A stretch of DNA of 64,000 nt from Symbiodinium natans (Eukaryota; Sar; Dinophyceae; Suessiales; Symbiodiniaceae), in assembly GCA_905221605.1 (NCBI GenBank), contig CAJNDS010000226.1:1-64000 (forward strand), given 5' to 3'. The position numbers and the translations under genes are program-made. Shown piece by piece: positions 26,801 to 36,629 of the stretch (within the stretch, counting starts at the first letter, position 1; each line of letters opens with the position of its first letter). Under the pieces are notes generated by a model. It was not told the origin of the DNA, ran no database searches, and was given only the letters and a program-made list of their open reading frames with translations.

Positions 26801-27625
26801 CTACAGCTGAAAATGCTGTCGGTTGACGGCAGGAAGCAAAGGCCCAGAGTCCGTACTGCAGCTGAGTTTTTTCTTGGGCGACGCTGGGAAACAGAGTCCG
26901 TGCTGCAGCTGAGGATTGTCTTAGGTGACGGCGGGAATCAAAGGCCCAGAGTCCGCGCTACAGCTGAAAATGCTGTCGCTTGACGGCGGGAAGCAAAGGC
27001 CCAGAGTCCGTACTGTAGCTGAGGACTTTCTTGGGCAACGGTTGGAAACAGAGGCCGTGCTGCAGCTGAGGATTTTCTTGGGTGACGGCGGGAATCAAAG
27101 GCCCGGAGTCCGCGCTACAGCTGAAAATGCTGTCGGTTGACGGCGGAAATCAAAGGCCCAGAGTCCGTGCTGCAGCTGAGGACTTTCTTGGGCGACGGTG
27201 GGAAACAGAGTCCGTGCTGCAGCTGAGGACTTTCTTGGGTGACGGCGGGAATCAAAGGCCCAGAGTCCGCGCTACAGTTGAAAATGCTGTCGGTTGACGG
27301 CGGGAAGCAAAGGCCCAGAGTCCGTACTGCAGCTGAGGACTTTCTTGGGCGACGGTGGCAAACAGAGTCCATGCTGCAGCTGAGGATTTTTTTGGGTGAC
27401 GGCGGGAATCAAAGGCCCAAAGTCCGCGCTACAGCTGAAAATGCTGTCGGTTGACGGCGGGAAGCAAAGGCCCAGAGTCCGTACTGCAGCTGAGGACTTT
27501 CTTGGGCGACGGCGGGAAACAGAGTCCGTGCTGCAGCTGAGGATTTTCTTGGGTGACGGCGGGAATCAAAGGCCCAGAGTCCGCGCTACAGCTGAACATG
27601 CTGTTGGTAGACGGCGGGCAGTTGA
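23838..27625. repeat. 157-bp satellite array with nested 55+47+55 bp structure
   Basis: About 24 head-to-tail units are spaced 157 bp apart (for example GGGAAGCAAAGGCCCAGAG near 23,847 and 24,004). Each unit holds three related submonomers of about 55, 47 and 55 bp; all share the pattern GGGAA.CA.AG, AGTCCG, GCT.CAGCTGA and CTTGG..GACGG. Some units lack one submonomer: near 24,570 the spacing is 259 rather than 157, as if one 102-bp pair was added. Variant units recur at a distance inside the array (GACCGCGGCAAG near 24,151 and 24,885), which shows block duplication. The 71-codon open frames in each unit shift frame every 157 bp and are not genes. Confidence 0.95.
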
Positions 27626-27752
27626 GAGGCAGCGCCAAGCAAAGGCTCAGAGTGCATAGTTGGTGTGACGGTGACAAGCAATAGCACACAGTCCGCGCGG
27701 CACCGGGGCCACCCCCCCCGCTCTCGCTTTTGGCGCAGGGCGAGGAAAGGAA

Positions 27753-28530
27753 GAAATCCATCCGATCAAGATTGCTCAGCATGGAAATCCATCGGATCAA
27801 GATTGCTCGAGCAAAAATGAGCATCAGAACACTTTCAATTTCTACTTAGGGTATTTGGGGATTAGGGTGTCCTTTCAATGCCGACTAGAAGATGTATTTT
27901 ATAGAGACCTCGTGCGCGTTTTGGTCTCCCGGTGCTGCTTGCCGGGGGGTGACCCAGGGCCTCACCAGGCCGGGCTCACCCGTTTTTTAACAAAACGACA
28001 TTTTATACGACTTACGGCATTGAGTTGACAGGACAATTTTTTTATCTAGTTACAGTAGAGCCCCCCCTGCCCAGGCCGAACTAGATGAATGAAGGACTCT
28101 GGATGAAGTTACATCGTGAGATGGCAAAACACACGTACAACATGATACATGCTGGCCTGGGCTAGAGGGAACCCCAGGCCCAGGTGTGAGCCCCTAGTGG
28201 GACCCGACACCCTTCCACGGGCCCCCCTTCTCAAAACGATATATAAAACTTAACCGGGGGTTTGGGCTCGGGAAAATTATGCAGGGGCAATATCTAGACG
28301 TAGAAGAAATACATCATCGTGGGGCAAAAATGTAGCCCACGGTATTGCAGGGCTATATATGTGCCCTGCGGCGGGACCGAAAAGGGCCCTTTTTTCATTG
28401 GCGCAAGCAACATGAGCATCAGCATCATCGGCATCCTCACGACGGTACAGTCATGTCCGATTGCTCCGCAGGGAAATCCATCGGATCAAGATTGCTCAGC
28501 AGGGAAATCCATCGCATCGGATCAAGAGTT
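27753..28530. repeat. Dispersed 26-bp repeat, four close copies
   Basis: GGAAATCCATCGGATCAAGA followed by TTGCTC is found at 27,753-27,780 and 27,783-27,809, and again at 28,471-28,498 and 28,502-28,530. Weaker relatives occur near 29,773 and 29,803 inside the metallophosphatase gene. Copies come in pairs about 30 bp apart. Between the pairs lie a C-rich stretch and GAGCCC words near 28,170-28,230. I see no gene from 27,626 to 29,363. Confidence 0.8.
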
Positions 28531-28701
28531 GCCCACGCGGGCCTGCTCCGCAGAGCTGCCGCTGCGAGCCGAGCAAGGCGGGGAAGAGATGATTTTCGCA
28601 GGTGAAGCTTTGGGGCTGAGCTGGCGAGTTGCGGGAATCGGGTTTAAGAGTTGAAGTAATCTCTACTTATCTGACGCACAATGTGTGGACTCGCCAATGA
28701 T

Positions 28702-28727
28702 GGGGTCGGCGGCACTGGCGGTAGCCA
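28702..28727. repeat. Single end of a mobile-element-like repeat
   Basis: The 26 bases starting GGGGTCGGCGGCACTGGCGG are identical to 50,309-50,334, where the same word forms one arm of a perfect inverted repeat. No second arm was seen near 28.7 kb, so this copy would be truncated or solo. Confidence 0.65.
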
Positions 28728-29363
28728 GTAATATATTGAAAAACATTGAGTTAGTGCTCTTGGGGGCAGGCCCATCTGAATTGCTCGCAGCTGCGAGCCG
28801 GGTCGCTAAGGACTCTGAAGGTCTGGAGCAGCAATCCGGACACAGCACGCATACGTGGTCATGCAGGCCCAAGAAATCAATGAGTCGTTGAACTAGCCCA
28901 TATAAAAAACAAAAAAAACAAAGTCTCTCTGGTTGACATGTCTGAAAACCGCGTGGGTTGCAAAGAAGTCAGTCTCCTTGCACAGGCAGACTATGCACCT
29001 ACGAACTGAGGCAACACAAAGCCTTTACAATCAAATTCGTGAACAAGAAGTCTGAAGCGCCACTCCAGAATCTAAGACATTGTCTGACGAATCTTCAGTG
29101 TCACGTAGCGGAAAGCGCTGATCTGAGGACTCAGTGTTTAAGAAAGATCGAGTCAAGACTTGGGGAGTTGGGATCCAGGCTGTGCAAATCACCACGGGAT
29201 ATTGGGTGTAGTCTGATACCCTTCCCTCAACAAATTCTGATCTGATACCTCCTTTTCTGCCTCGGGCTGACAATGTTGGAAAAACTGCGCTCTCAAGTGG
29301 ACTTCATGGATTGTCGTGGCCCCTCTTTTAGAGGTCTGTTTGAATGCCACGGGCTCTACAGCA

Positions 29364-32300
29364 TCACTTCTCCTCCTCCTCTTCGGAGGCGCCGTCTGAA
29401 ACCAGGGAAGACAAGCTTCGGCTGGACCAATGCTTGGCCGCTGCCTGGATAGCCTCCTCGCTGAGGCCTTTGTCCTGTGGGGATGAGATGACTCACAAGG
29501 CTGAGTGGTTTTCTTCTGGCGAAAAAACGGACACATGACTTTCCCGACTTTTGAAACCGCACCCCCCTCCCGAACTGCAATGGAAAGCCGATGAAAACCA
29601 AAGCGTTTTGACACGTACCACGGCCCTTCAAAGAATTTGATGACAGTGGTTGTTTGTGTAGCGCTCGCCTCCAGGCATTTCGCACCGGCATTTACTTTTC
29701 AGAGAGTCCTTCCCACCAAATTTGGCGATCTCACCAAGCATGTTATCCACAAGCACCTCGGGCAGCCAGGCAAAATCCATCGATCAAAGTTGGGGAGCAG
29801 GAAAATCCATGCATGCGATCTTGGTGCAGTGTGAGAACTCAGTAGCCACAACTCTCAGCATACGCGTGTTTGTTGGGAAAAATCGGAAAGCACCCTAGAG
29901 ATCCGAATGCAGATCCCAGGTGCATCCATGCCCTCGAAGACATTCTCGAAGCCGCTCACCTGAATAGGTTGGTACAGCGACAGTTGTCACTCCCGTATCT
30001 CGTAAGGCACATTCTGGACCATGTGCCAAAAAGCTGGAACGAGCACAAGACTAGACGAGTGGGACAAGACCCTTCCGATACTTTCTGACTCTGTGCACAT
30101 ACATGCTCCTGCATTGTTGTTTGGGGACATGCCACCCTGGGCTATGGTGATGCGATGCCTTTCTTCCGATTGTGTTTGTTCGTTCGCTCCAACAGCGTTG
30201 CTTTGACCGAGCTTGCATGTTTGCTCATTCCGACGACAAACGCCAGCAAAGTGTTGCGAGACCTTGCGATCATCGACAAACACATTCAGGCGGTTGTCTT
30301 CCAAGAAAAGAGACAGGCCAACAGTAACTTTGTGCTTTGACATCTAATCTCAAGATGCCACAGCTTGCAACAAATAATAGATTCTGCTGGGTGTTGCTTC
30401 CTGAGGTGCTCCGGATTGAAGTTCTCTCTTGAGACATAAAACGCATATCGGTCTTTACGGAGTTTCCAGCCTGCTGCAGCTTCTTTTTGAGATCCTCCTT
30501 GGAGACGACGCCGTCCCCGTCAGCGTCGAGGGCCCGGAAGGCTTCCGGCTCGATCGGCTCATCGCCAGTGCTGAGACCGAGCTCCTTCCTGGCGATGTGA
30601 TGAGGCGATGTGAGGATGAGGATGGAGGGGGGATTGAGAATGCTACTTAAAAGCCTATACCAAGTGTACGCGAAACCAAGACAGCCAAGTTACCATATTC
30701 GGGTCCAGAGCTGCATCGCCTGGGCAAAGGAGTCGGGTTGACACTGGCGATGCTTGGGCGCAACCCATCGGAAAGCCTCTGAAGTCCTTCAACCAATAAA
30801 GCCGAACACTTCAGTCGCTTAGTCGCTTGGCCTTTTTGGGGCCCCTGAGTTTCTCCTCAGATGCCCTGCCAAGCGGCAAAGAAGGTCAGGAGCAGCGAGT
30901 GCACAGGCCTCCCCGAGTCGAGCTCTGGCAGCTTCTCGGGGTGATCCTCGAAGTACCTTGCGTAGCGACTTGCAGGACTTCACTTTTGGACAGGAGAGTT
31001 TTGCTAATTTCGGATATTCTCAAACTTTTCTTAGGGGGCATTCTTTGAACCTGGTTCTGTATATATCTTTAGGAGTGAAGCAAAACAAGAAACACAAAAC
31101 ATGCAACAAAATTGGCGTCTTGAGCTGCTGGCCAATGGAGGGCGCGTCTCGCTTTCGCCAGAAGTCCACGATGCTGGCCACCTGCTTAGAAGGCTTAGAA
31201 GAGCAAAATCGAACCAAAAGCCAATCTCCCTCATCGGTTGGATTCCGCTAGCTTTGGCGTGACAGTGGCGACTCCATCAAAACCCGCAGCTGTCCCCGCC
31301 TTGTAAATCCTCTCCTCCTCCAGCGGCTCCTTGGCGATGTGGGTGACGTAGCCGTCCTCATCCAGCTCGACACCGTCATCGTACTGCCTTGGCTCTCTTA
31401 TAAAAAGCCCCTCGAAAACCCATCTCCCAGACTTGCGCAAGAGTCTTCTGTTGAAACGGAACAGAGAAAGCGGCTTATTAACGGTGGTAGACACGCGCAG
31501 GAAGGCACTTTCCCCAAAAGCATGTCCGAGCCGCATCCACCCCGGATTCGGGGCACCGAAGGTCTCCCGGAGCCCCACTCGCAGCACAGAGCCGGGCACC
31601 TAAGACTTACCAAAAACAGCCCTTAGAACCTAAGAACCTAAGCCTGAACCCTGAAATGTTTCTTGAAACCTCTCCTGCTGCTACGCCTTGAGCCTGGAAC
31701 CAGCAAAGGTACAAGTGCCTTCTGAGGTCATTATCAGGCCCGATTCATGACAGACTTCCAGGCACTGGGATCACCAAGATCTGCTTGGACTCCTCGACTT
31801 CGGTCTGAAGGACCTCTAGGCGGGTTCAAAAAATTCGGTTCGGATCTCGGGGCTCTGGGCGCTCAAGGCTGGTGGGTTTTGAAATTATTTAGGAGTTGGG
31901 CACTAGGGTCCAGCTGGCCAAAGAATGCCCACAACAACCTGCACCATGCTAAGCCCTCCTCCAAGTTGATGTGCTCGTCATCCTGATATTCCCTTCCGCC
32001 CCGGATGTTTCCGCCCTTCAGCAGGGCGCAATCGACGTATCCTTGGCCAGTCGAGATCTTGTGCTTGGTCGGGCAGTGCTAAAACCCAGGCCCGAGCCTA
32101 AAGCAAGCTTAGGAAATGAGAACCACGAGAAGTGGGGAAAACAAGGCGCCAAATACGCAGCCGTACATTGGCCAAGAGCTGTCGTCGTAACGATGTAAAG
32201 TCTGGGCATCGTATTCATGATAATAGCAACAAAAAATAAGCGTAAATGTGGAAATATATGGTTTTGTTGAAAATCATGAAGAATCCAGTACCCGTCCAAA

Positions 32301-32621
32301 TGGAAAATATTCGCCTCGGCTTCCTGCCGAGAAGCGTTTGGAACAAGCAAACACGGAATCCGGTCTCCCTCCCCCTAACCCACCGTGCCAAATTTTGTGA
32401 CGGGACCCCCCCCCCCCCCCCAAAAAAAAAAAAAAAAAAAAACAATTTTCTGCACCCCCAAAACCCCCTGAAACTTGCCCCTGTAAAACCCCGCCCTGGA
32501 ACCCTTTCCTGGGACCCCTACTCCTTTTTTGAGGCCTCGACGACGACGACGACGACTACTACTACTACTACTACTACTACGACGACGACGACGACGACGA
32601 CGACGACTACGACTACTACTA

Positions 32622-32653
<32 letters not shown>

Positions 32654-35600
32654 ACGACTACGACGACGACGACGACGACGACTACTACTACTACTACTAC
32701 TTCTAGTACTACTACTAGTACTGCTGTAGTGCTATAGTGCTCTAGTGCTATAGTGCTTTTGTGCAAGCGCAAGACCAGCACTAGTGCAAACACTAGAAGT
32801 AGGCGTAGGCGTGGCAGCAGCTCCGGGTCGCACGAGCTTTCGTAGCAGTCGTCGTTGCGGTGATCGTCATCGTAACAGAAATGAGACAGCAATGTTTCTG
32901 ATGGACAGACAAATCAGGGTACATGGTTGGGCGCAAGCCTTTCCCGCCATCTACAAGCAAGGCGATCCGGAGAATTATGAGCTTCCGCGGCTATTGACAA
33001 AAGGTGAACTGAACTGCCTCTCTGGTCACTGCCAAGCCTCTTGTGCCCACAGGCATGTCCATGTTGAGGGCGTCCCGTATCCTTTGCTGTTCGTGCATTT
33101 GCCTGAAGAGAGAGAACACCCACCACCAAAGGAAACATGCGGGAGTAATCACACACAGCGAGTAAACGCCCCAGACAAACCAACTTGAAGCAGCTCAACA
33201 GCCCTGACACGTCACTCAGCTTCCAAGAAGCCGTGAGAGGAGATAGGTGCCCATGGAGACTCTTTGGCCCCTCGCCTGGCACAGCGCTTTGGGCCCTAAG
33301 CTGCAGTCCAAGATGCTCAGCAAAGCCATCAAGTGCCCCTGAAGCCACCAAAGCTTGGAAGCTCGATTCTCCACTTGCCTACGGGAGGAACCTCTCCCCC
33401 TAACCCGGAAGGCCTTAAGCTACATCCGAAAGCGCCTGGACAGAGGTCAGCGGACGGTAGGCGCCCGGAACCTCAGGGAGCTCTTCAGCTTTGTGAGAGG
33501 GATTGCAAGTCGCTGGGGATTGGGGTTTTAGGGCGTAGAGAGGATTGGGTTGTTTGGGCTTCAGGTTTAGGGTTGAAGGCTCCCTCCAATCCTTCCGCCC
33601 TCCTCGGGGAGCTCCTGAACCCCAGACTCGGGAGTTTAGGGCTTGAGGACTTGGATTTTAAGGGGGTTCGTTTCTAGAGGCGCTGTTATTTCTAGTGCTG
33701 TTCTTATTCTTGCTATACTGTATTTGCTTCTGCTCCTTGAGCCGTTGGCCCCCACTGCTCATCGCAGCTTGGAGGGTCTTGAAAATTCGAGCATGTCCCT
33801 TTGTCAAGTCCCAAATTCACGGACAGTCTTGTAAACTTGAGATCTGGAAGCCTTCAGCACGCCTCCGCAGCTCTCACCCCCCAAAGCCCAAAAAGAACCT
33901 ACTAAAACTCTGGTGGAACTGGGCGCCCAGAAGCCCCGCTTCACTCCCCCCCCCCCCCCCCCCCCCGCATCCCCTTCGTTTTTGTTGACGCCGCCCCTCT
34001 GGCGCCTTGGCAAGCTCGGTCCTCCGCAAGGGATCCAGCACCCTGTAGGACTCTTCTGCCACACACTTCCTTGGACGGCTGTGGCAAAAAAACGAAGTTC
34101 TCATATCATGTTTAGGGTTTTAGGGTTCGATCTTTCTTGAAACCCTGGGTTCGACACCGGACTTCTGGTGTAGGTGGCAACGTATGACTCATTGGACGTA
34201 GCACAGATGTCCCGAATATCATCATCAAAATCCAATAGAAGGGAAAAGATAAAGCGTCCCAAAACCCTATCGAGCTTTAAACTCTGTTCCTTTCGCATGT
34301 CCGAGCTGCAGGGCCTCGTCCGGCGGCCAGTCGGCCACATTAACGATCTCGTAGTCGATGACCGGCGTTGTGCTTGAGGCAGTCGGCCAGGAGAGGTCCA
34401 GGATCACTGCCTAAACCCTAAACCCTAAACCCTAAACCCTGAACCCTAAACTCTAAACCCTAAACCCAACCTAAACCCTAAACCCTCAACCCCAAACCAC
34501 CCTGTTGCTGTAGCGGTTGGCGGGAACTTGTGTGGGAGGCTTTTGGACATTTCGCTAGGAGAAGCTGCGAGTCGTGCACATGAACGTGCTAGCAATATGA
34601 GTGCACATGCTGACGTGGCAACAGTGACTGGAAAGAGAGCCATACTTAGGAAGACTCCGTTTGACATGTGTGAAGAGGCTGTTTGCTTATTGTGTTTCTT
34701 GAAGCTCGAAAATCACATCCCCAGCCGCCACCGAGCCACCTTGATACCATCTTGCCCCGGCTTCAGCAGCCGAGTGCCGTCTATCAGCCGATCCACCACA
34801 TGGTGGTCGTGGCCACTCAGGATCACGGGGAAGTCGAACTCCCGGCAGGTTCGCTCATCCTGGGGCTCGTACAGGTGACAGAGGGGAACCACGATGTCGC
34901 AGCCCTCGTCTTCCTGGAGCTTCCTCTTATACGTGGCCATAGTTTCCCAGGGGTCTTCGATCTTGGCTCCACCAAATGCACCCGGGCGGTAGAGGCTGGG
35001 TGAGTTGCTAAGCACGCCGATCATACCTATCCGCCGCTTGTTACCTGGATTTCGCCGATCGAAGAAACTCTGAAAACTTGAGTCGCTCAATAACCAACAG
35101 GTTTTCCACATTATGGTAACTTAGTTCAATCCTAACAAGCAACCCAGTTGCTTCCATCAAGAGATATGACTTGGAGAATTTCTTCATCCACTTGACAGGT
35201 GGATTTCGCGAAGGACTCATGCGTCTGCATGTTCGTGTTGATCCAGGTCCCCGTGTACTCTCGCTCTCGTTTCAGCACTTCCTGCAGAGGGCAGACGCTC
35301 CGAGATTTTTTGGAGCCTTTTGCGTTGAAACCCGAAAGTCCCTCGAGCCCTCTCCCGAAACCCAAGATGCCCTTAACCCTCAAAGCTGAGCTGCGAAAGA
35401 TTCTGCTGATCTAGGCTGGGGGGACAAGAAAAGATCGGAACTGACTGTGGAGTTAGCGAAAGTGGACCCCGACATAATAGTAGAATCTACTGAAAATCGC
35501 ATCAAGTGTGTAGGGGAAGGTCTCGCTTAGATCATGTTTCGCCTCTCCTTGTGAGGAATGTCATCCTCGTGGTTGCCCCACGTCAAATAATCGATGGGTG

Positions 35601-35886
35601 TGCCATTGATCATCTTCATCATGCCCACGCCCATGTCAATGGACGACAGCAGATACGGTGCCAGGAAATCCCCAGTCAACATACTAACTGTTTGCCCGCC
35701 GCATTTTCGCTGCAACTCCAGAGATTTCTCCTTGATCAAGGTGCGCAGGCTCGGGAAGTAGTCTAGGACGTAGACATCGGTGATTTGGATGATCCGGAGT
35801 GTGCACGCCCCTTGAGAGGATCCGCCCCCAAAGATCCGCGACACACCCCGGGAACAATCACACGGCACTGAACTCGACGCACCCAT
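29364..35886 (-). CDS. Metallophosphatase / 5'-nucleotidase-like protein with C-terminal EF-hand
   Basis: Fifteen exons join in phase to about 584 residues: 35886-35548, 35281-35155, 35044-34740, 34410-34295, 34069-33990, 33295-33224, 32041-31959, 31813-31766, 31599-31532, 31387-31300, 31181-31117, 30956-30870, 30588-30459, 29959-29924, 29474-29364. The metallophosphatase core shows ITDVY near residue 35, GNHEDD near 105 and LSGHDHH in exon 3. The 5'-nucleotidase C-terminal domain shows KGGNIRGG and APNPGW. An EF-hand loop DADGDGVVSKED follows in exon 13, with a degenerate second one after it. The enzyme should hydrolyse a phosphomonoester, probably of a nucleotide. There is no signal peptide; the N-terminus MGASSS fits N-myristoylation, with Cys nearby for palmitoylation, suggesting a cytosolic membrane-bound enzyme under calcium control. 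Donors are GA (5), GC (5) and GT (4); every acceptor is AG|G. The exon 5/6 junction is the least certain. Confidence 0.9.
32406..32442. repeat. C16-A21 homopolymer pair
   Basis: Sixteen C are followed directly by 21 A, inside intron 6 of the metallophosphatase gene. A similar C14-A10 pair lies at 58,102-58,125. Confidence 0.95.
32535..32712. repeat. GAC/TAC trinucleotide repeat
   Basis: About 60 triplets of GAC and TAC in blocks lie inside intron 6 of the - strand metallophosphatase gene. One + strand frame would read poly-Thr, but no coding sequence follows it, so I treat it as a microsatellite. Confidence 0.9.
34411..34500 (-). repeat. Telomere-like TTTAGGG tract forming an intron 3' end
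   Basis: About twelve CCCTAAA-type heptamers (+ strand) occupy the 3' part of the 329-nt intron 34739-34411 of the metallophosphatase gene. In the gene's sense the tract reads GGGTTTAG, and its last AG is the splice acceptor before exon 4 (GCAGTGATC..., 34410). Phase and the conserved reading AVILDLSWP across the junction make this acceptor firm. Confidence 0.9.
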
Positions 35887-36629
35887 GGCCCATCACAAGG
35901 CAGGGGCGGCACGGCCGCCGGGGCTACCATCGTTCTTGAACGAGAATGTGGATTCAGCATTTGCAGATGCATGCAGACACCGTTAACGACGCAGCTCTGT
36001 TGCGGAAAGTGTCCGGGACATGCCTCTAGTCGGGCATAGACCACGGCTGAACCTCAGACCTCATTGCCCCCACCAGTACAATGCAGGATAATGCGGTGTG
36101 TTGTGATTTGAGAGATTCGTAGCACTGAAGAGAAGAGTCGACGGGCATTGGCTGTGGTGCTCTTAATTTTGAGCATCCTCTAGGAACCGTTATATAACGT
36201 AAGCAACGACTATGATGGGGTTTTGGAAGTTATGGATATTCTGAGTTGTCTAACTTTTTCGAAGTGCATTGCTCGCTGGAGACAGCAGTTTGAAGAGCAG
36301 CCCCTTGAAATAACACTGCCTAATATCGGAATAATTAATAATATTTCTCCCCTATGGTCCCTACGAATGGTCCTATTCTTGCTTTGCTCTCTGTGCACCA
36401 GTCGCTTGACACTGGAAGATGCCATGTGAAACCTGCCCCTCGAAAACACCGCTGCTTCTTCTTCTTCTTCTTCTTCTTCTTCTTCTTTGTCTTCTTCTGC
36501 GCACTTTACGGCCCCCTCCGGCTCTCGCTCTCTCTCTCTCTCTCTCTCGTTCTTTTTTGTTTTTCTCTCTCTCTCTCTCTCTCTCTGTCTCTGTGGCTTC
36601 ATGGCGCAAGTCACGTGTCGATGCCTCAC
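35887..36629. other. Intergenic spacer between PPR and metallophosphatase genes
   Basis: This 743-bp spacer lies between two head-to-tail - strand genes. It carries (TTC)n at about 36,459-36,488 and (CT)n at about 36,530-36,595, just 3' of the PPR stop codon. I see no obvious promoter. Dinoflagellate genes usually lack TATA boxes. Confidence 0.7.

Noticed and set aside
23838-27625. CRISPR array
   Set aside because: Units are directly adjacent with no unique spacers, and the host is eukaryotic.
23796-27659. Series of 71-codon frames in the satellite
   Set aside because: They repeat every 157 bp, a length not divisible by three, so consecutive units are in different frames; this is repeat DNA.
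32529-32729. Poly-Thr/poly-Leu coding sequence in the GAC/TAC repeat
   Set aside because: It lies inside an intron of the - strand gene and no coding sequence continues from it.
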